In this document: in pieces, positions 1 through 8,429 of the stretch
Layout of the letters: each line of letters opens with the position of its first letter
How positions within the stretch are numbered: the first letter of the stretch is position 1
Assembly (NCBI RefSeq): GCF_016862195.1
Contig: NZ_BOMM01000040.1
Span: 62,001-126,000 of the forward strand
Reading direction: 5' to 3'
Origin: Paractinoplanes ferrugineus
GTDB taxonomy: Bacteria; Actinomycetota; Actinomycetes; Mycobacteriales; Micromonosporaceae
DNA: 64,000 bases
Notes under the pieces: generated by a model
Database searches by the model: none
What the model was told of the DNA's origin: nothing
What the model saw: the letters and a program-made list of their open reading frames with translations, nothing else
Made by a program: the position numbers and the translations under genes

Positions 1-194
1 TGTTGCGCGTCGACGAGTCGAGCTACAGCGGCGGGCTGATGGGCGCCGACCACCCCGTCGCCTGGTGTCACGAACGCCTCGGCGGGCGGTCGTTCTACAC
101 CGCCCTGGGGCACACCGTCGAGGCCTACGCCGAGCCCGCGTTCCGCCGCCACCTGGGTGAGGCCCTGCGCTGGGTGCGGCACGGCGCCGAGTGA
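1..194 (+). CDS. ThuA-domain protein, C-terminal end (partial)
   Basis: The frame is open from the window edge to the TGA at 192-194, so only about the last 63 residues are visible. They carry the end of a ThuA (trehalose-utilisation) fold: a His-Pro-Val-Ala-Trp-Cys-His stretch, then Gly-Gly-Arg-Ser-Phe-Tyr-Thr and Leu-Gly-His, then an Arg-His-Leu-Gly-Glu-Ala-Leu helix ending in Trp. ThuA domains have a class I glutaminase-like fold and occur in sugar-metabolism enzymes or as domains of larger secreted proteins. What lies upstream, and so the substrate, cannot be judged here. A near-repeat of the last codons follows the stop (GGCACGGCGCCGAGTGA twice, 179-211), a small local duplication. Confidence 0.75.
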   Translation, partial: LRVDESSYSGGLMGADHPVAWCHERLGGRSFYTALGHTVEAYAEPAFRRHLGEALRWVRHGAE

Positions 195-323
195 AGGCAC
201 GGCGCCGAGTGAGGGCACAGCGCTGATTGCGAAGAGAGCTTTAACAGCAGCATAAGAGTGACCTCCGACGCGGTTTCGGCGTGCCTCCGCCGGGTAAGCT
301 GCGGCCACGACGGGGAGGTCGCT

Positions 324-1460
324 GTGCAAATGCTCGCGGGGCGCTACGGGTTGGGAGATGCTCTTGGCCAGGACGGCGGCGCCGTGGTGCATCACGGATT
401 CGACACCGTCCTGCGACGGTCGGTGGCCGTCAAGTTGTTCTCGCCCGACGCGAGTGACGTGTTGCGCGAGGCGCGCACGGCCGCCGGGCTCGGCCATCCG
501 AACATCGCGCAGGTCTACGACTACGGCGAGATCGGTGACGGTGGCACGCCGTACCTGGTGATGGAATTTCTCGATGGTGAGACCCTCGCCGACCGGTTGG
601 CTCGCACCGGCGCGCTGCGCTGGCGCGAAGCCGCCCAGATCTGTGCCGGCGTCGCCGGTGCGCTGGCCGCCGCCCACGCGCAGAGCCTGGTGCACGGTGG
701 CATCAGCCCCCGCACCGTGAAGCTGACCACCGACGGGGTGAAGGTCCTCGATTTCGAGATGGCCACCGCCGTGGCGAACTACGGCGTCGACGTCAGCGCG
801 CTCGGCTTCCTGCTGTTCGAGTGCCTGACCGGCGCGCCGGCGCGACCGGGCGAGCAGTTGCCGCGCATCCTCGGCGCGCCGCGTGACCTCAGCCTTCTCT
901 ATGAGGCGTGCGCGACCGAAGCGGTGCCGGCCGCCTCCGTCGCCGAGGCTCTCCGGCGGATCGCCGGCCCTGTTCCGTCGGTCCGGTCCGCCAACCCGTC
1001 CCGCTCCCGGCGGCGGGCCGCGGCGATGGCTTCGGCCGCGGTCGTCACGGCGGTGCTGAGCATCCTCGGCGTGCAGCTCGCCAACGGCACCGCCACTCCG
1101 GGTGGACGTTCGGCGGAGGCCGCCGTCGAGGCTCCGCCGCCGGCCACGGCCGTGCCGGCCACCAGCAGCCCGGTGCGACCGACGCCGTCGGTCAGCGGCT
1201 CGGTTCGCAAGCCCGTCGTGACCAGCACCGCCCGTGCGCACAAGAAGGCTCGCGTCTACACCCCGCAGACGTCCGCGCCGCCGTCCGCCGCCCCGTCGGC
1301 GTCGCCGAGCAAAACGCCGCCGAGCGCGCCGCCCTCGACCAAGCCGACGCCGAAGCCGACGACCGACGACAGCACGCCGCCGGTCGAGCCGACCGACACC
1401 CCGACCACCCCGGCGCCCGAGGACACCCCGCCGGTGAACGGCGAGTCGATCAGCGGTTGA
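324..1460 (+). CDS. Membrane-anchored Ser/Thr kinase-like protein, probable pseudokinase
   Basis: A PknB-type kinase fold fills about residues 5-210. The beta-3 lysine is kept (VAVKLF, about K37) and so is the hinge (YLVMEFLDGETL). The catalytic loop HRDxKPxN reads HGGISPRTV (about 124-132), losing the catalytic Asp, the Lys and the Asn, and DFG reads DFE (about 143-145). Phosphotransfer is therefore unlikely; a binding or scaffold role is inferred. An Arg-rich stretch, one membrane helix (about 230-250) and a Pro/Ser/Thr-rich tail of about 110 residues follow, giving a cytoplasmic head with an outside tail. GTG 324 was chosen because GGGGAGG sits 7 bases upstream; an earlier GTG at 258 has no such site. 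The last 11 bp overlap the convergent PAS gene. Confidence 0.8.
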   Translation: MQMLAGRYGLGDALGQDGGAVVHHGFDTVLRRSVAVKLFSPDASDVLREARTAAGLGHPNIAQVYDYGEIGDGGTPYLVMEFLDGETLADRLARTGALRWREAAQICAGVAGALAAAHAQSLVHGGISPRTVKLTTDGVKVLDFEMATAVANYGVDVSALGFLLFECLTGAPARPGEQLPRILGAPRDLSLLYEACATEAVPAASVAEALRRIAGPVPSVRSANPSRSRRRAAAMASAAVVTAVLSILGVQLANGTATPGGRSAEAAVEAPPPATAVPATSSPVRPTPSVSGSVRKPVVTSTARAHKKARVYTPQTSAPPSAAPSASPSKTPPSAPPSTKPTPKPTTDDSTPPVEPTDTPTTPAPEDTPPVNGESISG

Positions 1461-1818
1461 GGTGAGCGGCCAGGCCGCCGAGCTCCTCGCCGGCGACGAC
1501 CACCGACCGCACGTTGACCTGGGTGGTCTCGACCCCGATCAGCCAGATGCCGGTCACCGCGCCGCCGTCGTCCCGGCGCGGCTCGCGGGTGAAGTCGAAC
1601 AGCGCCCGGCCGGCCGGGACGTCCCGCGCGGTGCGCGATTCGCCGGTGCCCCGGACGTGGTCCAGCAGCTCGGTGACGGCGCCGCCCGGTTCCGGCCCGA
1701 CGGCGTCGAGGAACGCCTGGTTGGCCGCCTCGATCCGGTGGCCGGGTTCGACCAGCACCGCGAAGACGACAGTGGACTGCCCGAACAGCGCCCGCTGGTC
1801 CACATCTGCTGCAGTCAC
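1450..1818 (-). CDS. Small PAS-domain protein
   Basis: This protein of about 122 residues consists almost only of a PAS-like fold: FAVLVEPGHRIEAANQAFL is the typical first strand and helix, and a conserved beta half ends in a TGIWLIG strand. No kinase, cyclase or DNA-binding part is attached, so it would be a stand-alone sensor or protein-interaction module. GTG 1818 gives a compact domain; no good Shine-Dalgarno site is visible, and a TTG at 1824 is possible. It lies 38 bp downstream of the cyclotransferase/phosphotransferase gene on the same strand and may be cotranscribed. Function is unknown. Confidence 0.6.
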   Translation of the reverse strand: MTAADVDQRALFGQSTVVFAVLVEPGHRIEAANQAFLDAVGPEPGGAVTELLDHVRGTGESRTARDVPAGRALFDFTREPRRDDGGAVTGIWLIGVETTQVNVRSVVVAGEELGGLAAHLNR

Positions 1819-1856
1819 GGCCAAGAGACTGATTGGGTGGCGGCACCGGGGGAACG

Positions 1857-2948
1857 TCAGGCCACGTCGAACACGGCACGCTGGGCGAGCACGTAGGCGA
1901 TGTCGCCGCGATAGAACTCGTCGTGACCGGCTTCGATGTGCCCGGCGAAGGCCGCGTGGCCGGCGGCGGCCGCGGCGTGCATGAAATCGACGAGGGCGGT
2001 CAGCCTCGCGACCACGGCGTCGACCAGCCCCGCCCGGTCCGCGGCGGCCAGGCCGTAACTGTCGCAGAACACCCGCAACCGGACCGCCTGCTCCGCGGTC
2101 GTCCCGAAGCCGTCCAGGTGGCCGGGAACCGTCATCGGCACCCACCGGTAGGCCGCGTAGGCGACGTCCCACAGCCGCGGCCCGGGATGCGCGAAGTCGA
2201 AGTCGATCAGGCCGGCCACCCGGTTGCCGTCGAGCACACAGTTGTGCGGCGCGAAATCCCCGTGACAGATCACCTCGACCGGTTCGCGAGCCGGCACCTG
2301 CCAGCCGGTCCGCGGCGCGGTCGCGGCGTACTCGGCGGTCGCGTCGTGATAGCGCCGCAGCAGCTCCGCCGCGCTCACCAACGCCTCCGCGGAGGCGGCC
2401 GCCGGCGTCGCCGGATAATTCGACACCTCCCCCGGCAGAAAATCCAGGACCTCGAAACCGTCAGGCGTCACTCGATGTACGCGCGGCGCCTCCCGGAAAC
2501 CCACCGCCGCCAGGTGACGCAGCAGGTCGTGGACGTGCGGCGACCACGGACCGGTCGGCCGGCGCACCCTGTTGCCGACCCGGACCACCTCGTTCACCCC
2601 GCCGCCGGCCAGGATCTCCGAGCCGACGTACACCCACGCGGTCGCCCCGGACGCCAGCGGTGCCTCGACGCGGTGGTAGCCGTCGACCTCGTAGTCGTCC
2701 GCCCGCAGCAGGTCGTCGTCGGTCACCTCGAGAGCCGCGCCGTCGACCGTGTCGGCCGGGTCACCGGTCGCCAGCAGGACCGGATGGTGGGTGCGCCCGC
2801 TGACCGCGATCACCGCCGGGTCGGTGATCTCCAGCGCGGCCAGCCGGAAGCCGACGATCCGGTCCGGCCGCGCGGCCGGCGTGCGACCGAAATTGGCTCG
2901 CTGCACGGCCGGATCACGGAGGGTTCCATAGGAGAACAGCAACGGCAT
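1857..2948 (-). CDS. Gamma-glutamylcyclotransferase-like (AIG2) domain fused to aminoglycoside-phosphotransferase-type kinase
   Basis: Residues 1-105 match the AIG2/GGCT fold: the start FSYGTLRDPAVQ is the family's substrate-binding YGTL loop, and LRADDYEVDGYHRV carries the usual D-x-[YF]-E region. Residues 110-363 are an APH-family kinase: VICHGDFAPHNCVLDG is the Brenner motif with catalytic Asp and Asn, and LIDFDFAHPGPRLWDVA is the metal-binding DFD motif. Each half resembles separate families and I see no frame break. A fusion suggests linked chemistry on a small amine or glutamyl compound, which is inference. The APH half keeps its catalytic residues, but the nucleotide-binding N-lobe is short, perhaps replaced by the AIG2 domain. 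Confidence 0.8.
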   Translation of the reverse strand: MPLLFSYGTLRDPAVQRANFGRTPAARPDRIVGFRLAALEITDPAVIAVSGRTHHPVLLATGDPADTVDGAALEVTDDDLLRADDYEVDGYHRVEAPLASGATAWVYVGSEILAGGGVNEVVRVGNRVRRPTGPWSPHVHDLLRHLAAVGFREAPRVHRVTPDGFEVLDFLPGEVSNYPATPAAASAEALVSAAELLRRYHDATAEYAATAPRTGWQVPAREPVEVICHGDFAPHNCVLDGNRVAGLIDFDFAHPGPRLWDVAYAAYRWVPMTVPGHLDGFGTTAEQAVRLRVFCDSYGLAAADRAGLVDAVVARLTALVDFMHAAAAAGHAAFAGHIEAGHDEFYRGDIAYVLAQRAVFDVA

Positions 2949-2966
2949 GGTCAGCAGGCTATTGCC

Positions 2967-5216
2967 TCAGCCGGGCTGTCCGACAGCGATTTCGCGCGAG
3001 CGGAAGACGAGCGCGTCGTCCACCCGGTCGATCACCGTGACCTGACCGGGCCGCAGCTCGTCGAGCAGGATGCGGTCGGCCAGCACGTCCTCGACCTCGC
3101 GCTGGATGGTGCGGCGCAGCGGGCGAGCGCCGAGCGCCGGGTCGAAGCCGGTGGCCGCGAGGTGGCGCCGGGCCGCCGCGGTGACCTCGATGCCCATGTC
3201 CCGGTCACGCAGGCGCAGGTCGACGCGGGCCAGCATGACGTCGACGATGGCCCGCACGTCGGCCTCGGTCAGCCGGGGGAAGACCACGATGTCGTCGATG
3301 CGGTTCAGGAACTCCGGCCGGAAGTGCTTCTTGAGGGCATCGTGCACCTTCACCGCCGTACGGTCCTGGTCCTGGCCTTCGGGCTGGAAGCCCAGCGGAA
3401 CCGCCTTGGCCAGGTCCCGCCCGCCCAGGTTGGTGGTCAGGATGAGCACCGTGTTGGTGAAGTCGACCGCCCGGCCCTGGGCGTCGGTGAGCCGGCCGTC
3501 CTCGAGGATCTGCAGGAGCGTGTCGAAGACGTCCGGATGGGCCTTCTCGATCTCGTCGAACAGCACCACCGAGAACGGTTTGCGGCGCACCTTCTCGGTC
3601 AGCTGGCCGCCCTCGTCGAAGCCGACGTAGCCGGGCGGCGCACCGACCAGGCGGGACACCGTGTGCCGGTCGTGGAACTCGGACATGTCCAGGCGCAGGA
3701 GGGCGTCCTCGGAGCCGAACAGGAACTCGGCGAGGGCCTTGGCCAGCTCGGTCTTGCCGACCCCGGACGGCCCGGCGAAGACGAACGAGCCGGCCGGCCG
3801 CTTCGGGTCCTTCAGCCCGGCCCGGGTCCGCCGGATCGCCCGCGCGACCGCCCGCACCGCCTCGGCCTGGCCGATGATCCGCTTGTGCAGCTCGTCCTCC
3901 ATGGACCTCAGGCGCGCCGTCTCCGACGAGGTCAGCCGCTGCACCGGGATGCCGGTCCAGCCGGCCAGGACCTCGGCGATCTGCTCGTCGCCGACCTGCC
4001 GGTCGCCCTCCGGCCGCGCGTCCGCCCGGGCGCCGGCCTCGTCGATCAGGTCGATCGCCTTGTCCGGCAGGAACCGGTCGGCGACGTAGCGGCCGGCCAG
4101 GGTGACCGCGGCGGTGAGGGCGACGTCGGTGTACGAGACGCGGTGGTGTTCCTCGTAACGGGGGCGCAGGCCCTTGAGGATCTCGACGGCCTCGGCCGAG
4201 CTCGGTTCGCCGATCGGGACCGGCTGGAACCGGCGGGCCAGGGCGGCGTCCTTCTCGAAGTACTTGCGGTATTCGGCGGTGGTGGTGGCGCCGATGGTCT
4301 GCAGTTCGCCGCGGGCCAGCATCGGCTTGAGGATCGAGGCGGCGTCGATCGCGCCCTCGGCCGCGCCCGCCCCGACCAGGGTGTGGATCTCGTCGATGAA
4401 CAGGATGACGTCCCCGCGAGTGCGGCACTGGCCGACCACCTTCTTGAGACGCTCCTCGAAGTCGCCGCGGTAGCGCGAGCCGGCTACCAGGGCGCCCAGG
4501 TCCAGCGCGTACACCTGCTTGTCGCGCAGCTTCTCGGGAACCTCGCCGGCCACGATGCGCCGGCACAGCCCTTCCACGACGGCGGTCTTGCCGACGCCGG
4601 GCTCGCCGACCAGCACCGGGTTGTTCTTGGTGCGGCAGGACAGCACCACGGTGATGCGGTCGATCTCCCGGTCGCGTCCGACCACCGGGTCGAAGGCGCC
4701 GTCGCGCGCTCGCCGGGTGAGGTTCTCGCCGTACTGGTCGAGCAGGGCCGAGGTCGGCGGCGGCCCGGCGGCCAGGGCGGGATGTCCGGACAACAACTGC
4801 AGGACCTTCTCGCGTACGCGGGGAAGGTCGGCGCCCAGCGCGACCAGGATCCGAGCCGCGCCGCCCGCGCCCTCCCGGACCAGCCCGAGCAGGATGTGCT
4901 CGGGGCCGATGTGGTTGTGCCCCAGCTTGAGGGCCTCGCGCAGGGAGAGTTCGAGGACGTTCTTGGCGGCCGGGGTGAACGGCACGTGCACGCCGGCTTC
5001 CTCGTGGCCCTCGCCGACCGCCGCCGCGACCTCGATCCGGGCCGCGCCCAACGTGACGCCCAGCGCGCCGAGGGCCTGGGCGGCCACCCCGTCGGCCTCG
5101 CTGAGCAGACCGAGCAGCAGGTGCTCGGTGCCGATGTAGTGGTGGTCGAGCAACCGGCCCTCTTCCTGAGCCAGGACGACAACGCGGCGGGCCTGATCGG
5201 TGAATCGTTCGAACAC
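2967..5216 (-). CDS. clpC: ClpC-like AAA+ unfoldase lacking the middle (UVR/M) domain
   Basis: Hsp100 unfoldase of 749 residues. A double Clp-N repeat comes first (FERFTDQARRVVVLAQEEGR, then a second repeat near 80-140). AAA1 has Walker A GEPGVGKT, Walker B VILFIDEIH and an arginine finger in LARRF. AAA2 has GPSGVGKTEL, VLFDEIEKAHPD and sensor 2 GARPLRR. PLGF after sensor 1 of AAA2 corresponds to the ClpP-binding loop ([LIV]-G-F), so it should feed ClpP. Between DEAGARADARPEG and GWTGIPV only about 15 residues remain where ClpC usually has about 60 with the UVR-type M-domain; hence the length of 749 against about 840. Adaptor control would differ. GTG 5216 gives the usual FERF start, with GAGG 11 bases upstream. 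Probably a paralogue of the housekeeping ClpC. Confidence 0.92.
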   Translation of the reverse strand: MFERFTDQARRVVVLAQEEGRLLDHHYIGTEHLLLGLLSEADGVAAQALGALGVTLGAARIEVAAAVGEGHEEAGVHVPFTPAAKNVLELSLREALKLGHNHIGPEHILLGLVREGAGGAARILVALGADLPRVREKVLQLLSGHPALAAGPPPTSALLDQYGENLTRRARDGAFDPVVGRDREIDRITVVLSCRTKNNPVLVGEPGVGKTAVVEGLCRRIVAGEVPEKLRDKQVYALDLGALVAGSRYRGDFEERLKKVVGQCRTRGDVILFIDEIHTLVGAGAAEGAIDAASILKPMLARGELQTIGATTTAEYRKYFEKDAALARRFQPVPIGEPSSAEAVEILKGLRPRYEEHHRVSYTDVALTAAVTLAGRYVADRFLPDKAIDLIDEAGARADARPEGDRQVGDEQIAEVLAGWTGIPVQRLTSSETARLRSMEDELHKRIIGQAEAVRAVARAIRRTRAGLKDPKRPAGSFVFAGPSGVGKTELAKALAEFLFGSEDALLRLDMSEFHDRHTVSRLVGAPPGYVGFDEGGQLTEKVRRKPFSVVLFDEIEKAHPDVFDTLLQILEDGRLTDAQGRAVDFTNTVLILTTNLGGRDLAKAVPLGFQPEGQDQDRTAVKVHDALKKHFRPEFLNRIDDIVVFPRLTEADVRAIVDVMLARVDLRLRDRDMGIEVTAAARRHLAATGFDPALGARPLRRTIQREVEDVLADRILLDELRPGQVTVIDRVDDALVFRSREIAVGQPG

Positions 5217-5415
5217 GACAGTCACGTCCTCGCGGCGAGGCCCCACGCACCCCACCCGGTCGGCGCACGGGGGCGCGCTCAAGGGTGGTGTGCGCTGAGT
5301 CGGTGACTCTTGGCGTCGCTGCGGGCCCGCGTGGGGGGCTCGCCCGCTCGTGCAGGCGCGGCTACCCCCCGAACGTACCGCAGGAAATCTACGATGGGTT
5401 CGAGGGAGGGCCGTG

Positions 5416-6126
5416 ATGACCGCTGCCGAACGCCGCCGCCAGGCCGGGGACCGTGCTCGCCGCCGTGCCGTACGGGCTCTCGCCGCCCAGCTGGGAGTGC
5501 CTTATACGGTCGCGGCCCGGCTGATCGCCGACCCGCACCACCCACCGGTGTTCGCCCGTCGCGAACAGCGCCCGTTCGAGGTCCGGGTGCGCGACACCCG
5601 GCAGGCCGCCGCTCCCCCGCTGGGCCGGGCCGCCCATCTGACGACCCGCTTCCCCCGCCTGCACACCACGGCGGGCCAGCTCTATCACGGCCGCCACCGG
5701 CGGCAGTTGCTGGCGATGGTCTACACGGTGGTGGCCCACGAGTCCCCGGACCTGCGGCCGGCGGCCGAGGAGCTGGCCTGGGTGGCCGACCTGGGCGAGG
5801 AGACCGCCGTCGACATCACCTGCGCGGCCCTCGACCGAGGGGCGCGGCTGCTGCTCGACGAGGATCAGCCCGGCCCCCTGCGGGGATCGCTGCCGGGCGC
5901 CCGGCAGACCCTCGACGCGGTGCTGCTGGCGGCGCACCGGTTGCCGACGCCCGGCAGCCGGATCGATTTCCACGGGCACACGGCCACGGTCGTCGGGGCC
6001 CGCTGGCCACGAAGCGGGCCGCCGACGGCATTTGAGGTGCGACTCGACGACGACCCGCGGGTCCACCTGGTCGAGCTCGGTCAGGAGCAGGAGCCGGCCT
6101 CAGCCGATGGCGCGGCTGCCCGATGA
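5416..6126 (+). CDS. Conserved actinobacterial protein of unknown function
   Basis: A 236-residue soluble, arginine-rich protein with no motif I can assign. The N-terminus (ERRRQAGDRARRRAVRALA) is a basic helix followed by LGVPYTVAARLIADP, which could be a small helix-turn-helix-like unit. A conserved core (DTRQAAAPPLGRAAHLTTRFP) and an acidic helical half follow. I recall paralogous hypothetical proteins of this style in Actinoplanes and Streptomyces. ATG 5416 follows GAGGGAGGG by 5 bases; GTG 5413 is also possible. It is divergent from clpC (about 200 bp gap) and overlaps the end of the convergent hydrolase by 27 bp. High G/C at third positions supports real coding. Confidence 0.65.
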   Translation: MTAAERRRQAGDRARRRAVRALAAQLGVPYTVAARLIADPHHPPVFARREQRPFEVRVRDTRQAAAPPLGRAAHLTTRFPRLHTTAGQLYHGRHRRQLLAMVYTVVAHESPDLRPAAEELAWVADLGEETAVDITCAALDRGARLLLDEDQPGPLRGSLPGARQTLDAVLLAAHRLPTPGSRIDFHGHTATVVGARWPRSGPPTAFEVRLDDDPRVHLVELGQEQEPASADGAAAR

Positions 6127-7005
6127 CGGGTGCGCGTCGAGGAACGCCTCGACGCGGTCGGCCACCAGCCCCGGCGAGTGGACCGGAAGGTCGTGCGACG
6201 CCCCCGGCACGACCTCGACCCGGGCGCCGGGCATGACCCGGCCGAGGCGCTCCGCCACCTCACCGGTCCGGTAGAGCACGCTGCGCTCGCCGAGCAGCAC
6301 CAGCGTGGGCGTGGTGATCCGGCCGAGCTGCTCGTCGGTCAACACGTCCGGCATCGGCAGCCGGCGGCGGAACCTCATGGTCAGCGGCAGCAGCGGCATC
6401 AGCTCGTCGGCACGCAACGTGGCGTTGCGCACCGGCCCGGCGAGCCGGTGACGCACCGGCCTCGGGGTGAGCCCGGCCAGCCCGCCGGCGATCAGCCACA
6501 CCCAGAACCGCGCGCCGATGCGCCCGAGACCACCGGGGTCGAGCAGGGTCAGACTGGCCGCCCGGCCGGGAAACGCCAGCTCGTGGTGGAGCAGGGTCCA
6601 CCCGCCGTAGGACATGCCGATCAGGTGGCAGCGCGGCACGCCCAGCCCGGCAAGCGTTTCGGCGAGAACGGCGGCGGCGTCGTGGGCGGTGCCGATCGGG
6701 CGGCTCTGCCGGGCCATGCCCGGTTCGCCGATGGGGTCGAGCGCGATCACCGGGTGCCGGCGGCCGAGACGTTCGGCGTACTGGTACCAGGTGACCGCGC
6801 TGCCGCCGGCCCCCGGCACCAGCACGACGGGAATCCCGTCGGGGCGGCCGGTGCGGTAGGCGACGGCGTCGCCGTAGCTGGTGGCCACCGTGCTCGGAAC
6901 CGGTGGTTCCGGCCAGAGCCGGGTCAGCAGGGCGCGGTAGGCGGGGTCGAATCGTTGCCGGGCGCGCGCAGTGGTGAAGTCGCTGATCCGCTCGGCCGCT
7001 TTCAT
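6100..7005 (-). CDS. Alpha/beta hydrolase
   Basis: A 301-residue single-domain alpha/beta hydrolase. Visible are the oxyanion region VPGAGGSA, the nucleophile elbow GMSYGGW (Ser near 138), and the strand-7 acid in ITTPTLVLLGERSVLY with the catalytic His in PGASHDLPVHSP. Upstream, ALDPIGEPGMARQSR matches the cap-side loop of esterase/peroxidase-like members. The substrate cannot be told from sequence. The start ATG at 7005 lies in a symmetrical ATGATACGAACGTACCAT context. It is convergent with the unknown 236-aa gene and downstream of the sigma/anti-sigma pair on the same strand, 30 bp away. Confidence 0.82.
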   Translation of the reverse strand: MKAAERISDFTTARARQRFDPAYRALLTRLWPEPPVPSTVATSYGDAVAYRTGRPDGIPVVLVPGAGGSAVTWYQYAERLGRRHPVIALDPIGEPGMARQSRPIGTAHDAAAVLAETLAGLGVPRCHLIGMSYGGWTLLHHELAFPGRAASLTLLDPGGLGRIGARFWVWLIAGGLAGLTPRPVRHRLAGPVRNATLRADELMPLLPLTMRFRRRLPMPDVLTDEQLGRITTPTLVLLGERSVLYRTGEVAERLGRVMPGARVEVVPGASHDLPVHSPGLVADRVEAFLDAHPSSGSRAIG

Positions 7006-7035
7006 GATACGAACGTACCATGAAAGCGGCCGGGG

Positions 7036-7734
7036 TCAGTTCGACGGCGACGGCGAGAACGAGTAGGGCGGACCGGACGGCCCGAAACCGGTCCGGCCGG
7101 TCTCGCTCAGGAACTCGAAGGCGAAGCCGGCCCGCCCGTTCGAGCGGGCGTCACCCGAGGCGAAAACCCGCAGATAGCCGTACGACGGCTGGTGGATCTC
7201 CAGTTCGAGGGGTGCCGGGTGGCCGGCCGCGCACGTCGCGTTGCCCGCGCCCAGCACCGTGTCCCCGGAGTTGCCCTGCTTGACGACGACTCCGACGGTG
7301 CCGGCCCCGACGCAGAAGAACCGGAACCGGTAGGTGTCGGCGGGCATGTCGTTCAGGTGGTTCTCGTAGTCCGGGTAGACCACCCCGTTCGTCGCGTTGA
7401 TCGAGGTAGGTGTCTTCGACCGGTCGGCGAGCAGGCCACCGGCCGCCCGCACCGGGTCGAGCTCGGACCCGGTCGGCTCCGGCATCACCGGCGGTCCCCC
7501 ACTGGACGACGCCTCGGCCGGGCTGCCCGCGGAGTAGTCGCCGCCGGCGTCCGGGCGGGTTCCCAGACCCGCGCCGAGCAGCATCGCGGCCACCACGAAA
7601 CCGGCCCCGGCCGAGACGGCGGCACCGCGCCGCCGGCGTACTGTGCTGCGGACCTTGGGCGCGCCCGGCGCGACGATCTCGCCGAGCGTGTCGCGACGCA
7701 GGTCCGCAAAACGTTTTCCGAGTTCGTCGGTCAT
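7036..7734 (-). CDS. Probable membrane-bound anti-sigma factor
   Basis: A 232-residue protein coupled to the ECF sigma gene: its ATG shares one base with the sigma stop (TGATG). The first 40 residues form a short cytoplasmic head rich in charged residues (TDELGKRFADLRRDTLGEI). One membrane helix follows (about 42-60, AAVSAGAGFVVAAMLLGAGL), then a Ser/Pro-rich linker and an extracytoplasmic beta-rich domain of about 130 residues with two cysteines (FRFFCVGAG, NATCAAG). Topology and coupling support regulation of the sigma factor; no HxxxCxxC zinc anti-sigma motif is visible, so this is inference from position. A simpler alternative is a sigma-associated exported sensor protein. Confidence 0.65.
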   Translation of the reverse strand: MTDELGKRFADLRRDTLGEIVAPGAPKVRSTVRRRRGAAVSAGAGFVVAAMLLGAGLGTRPDAGGDYSAGSPAEASSSGGPPVMPEPTGSELDPVRAAGGLLADRSKTPTSINATNGVVYPDYENHLNDMPADTYRFRFFCVGAGTVGVVVKQGNSGDTVLGAGNATCAAGHPAPLELEIHQPSYGYLRVFASGDARSNGRAGFAFEFLSETGRTGFGPSGPPYSFSPSPSN

Positions 7735-8288
7735 CACGAGATCTCCTTCGGCGAGGTCGAGGTGGGCGGCCCGGCGAGTTGCCCGGCAAGCGACTGGCGG
7801 GCGCGGTGCAACCAGGACTTCACGGTCCCCGCCGGTACGCCCTCCCGTTCGGCGATCTCCGCCACGCTCAGGTCACCCAGGTAGTGCAGGACGGTCGCCC
7901 GGCGCTGGGTGTCCGGCAACGTGGCAAGCGCCGCGATCAGCGCCACCCGGTCCGGATCGGGCCCGTCGACCTGCGGCTCGACCGGACGCTGGCGGCGCAG
8001 GAAGGTGCGCACGGTGCGCTTGCGCCGCCACCGGCTGACCGCCAGGTTCCAGGCCACCCGGCGCACCCAGGCCACCGGGTCGTCGAAGCGGGACATGGTG
8101 CGCCACCGGGCGTACGCCCGGCAGAACGCCTCCTGGACGACGTCCTGAGCCTCCTGCCGGTCCCCGAAGTAGGCATAGAGTTGCACGGTGAGGTCGCCGT
8201 AGTGCGCCGCATACATCTCGTCGAAGGACGACGTCTCGTTCGGCACGACCGCCAACGCCTCCGGTCCCGTTCCGGCGATTGCTGTCAC
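7734..8288 (-). CDS. ECF-type RNA polymerase sigma factor
   Basis: A 184-residue protein with region 2 (DEMYAAHYGDLTVQLYAYFGDRQ, then DVVQEAFCRAYARW, the core-binding and -10 recognition helices) and region 4 (ALATLPDTQRRATVLHYLGDLSVAEIAEREGVPAGTVKSWLHRAR), with the family's GTVKS helix-turn-helix. It resembles the SigE/SigJ-like group found in many paralogues in actinomycetes. GTG 8288 was chosen because it starts just ahead of region 2; upstream in-frame codons look non-coding. It forms a coupled two-gene unit with the membrane protein downstream, so release from that protein is the likely control step (inference from family behaviour). Confidence 0.85.
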   Translation of the reverse strand: MTAIAGTGPEALAVVPNETSSFDEMYAAHYGDLTVQLYAYFGDRQEAQDVVQEAFCRAYARWRTMSRFDDPVAWVRRVAWNLAVSRWRRKRTVRTFLRRQRPVEPQVDGPDPDRVALIAALATLPDTQRRATVLHYLGDLSVAEIAEREGVPAGTVKSWLHRARQSLAGQLAGPPTSTSPKEIS

Positions 8289-8429
8289 GCCCACTACACG
8301 CCCGGCCCGGCGCCGAGGTTGCACCCGACCGCCGTCCGGGCTGAGGGCTTTCGTCGGCGGGTTCGACTTTGTGGCGCAGGAAGTGTCGTAGCCGCCCCAT
8401 CGTCCACTTTCGCTGATGGCTTGGTCGAG

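Noticed and set aside
1830..5310. Very long plus-strand open frame (about 1150 codons) over the clpC and phosphotransferase genes
   Set aside because: It is the antisense shadow of GC-rich coding DNA: His/Gln/Arg/Asp-rich, no domain, no ribosome site, whereas the minus strand has clear families.
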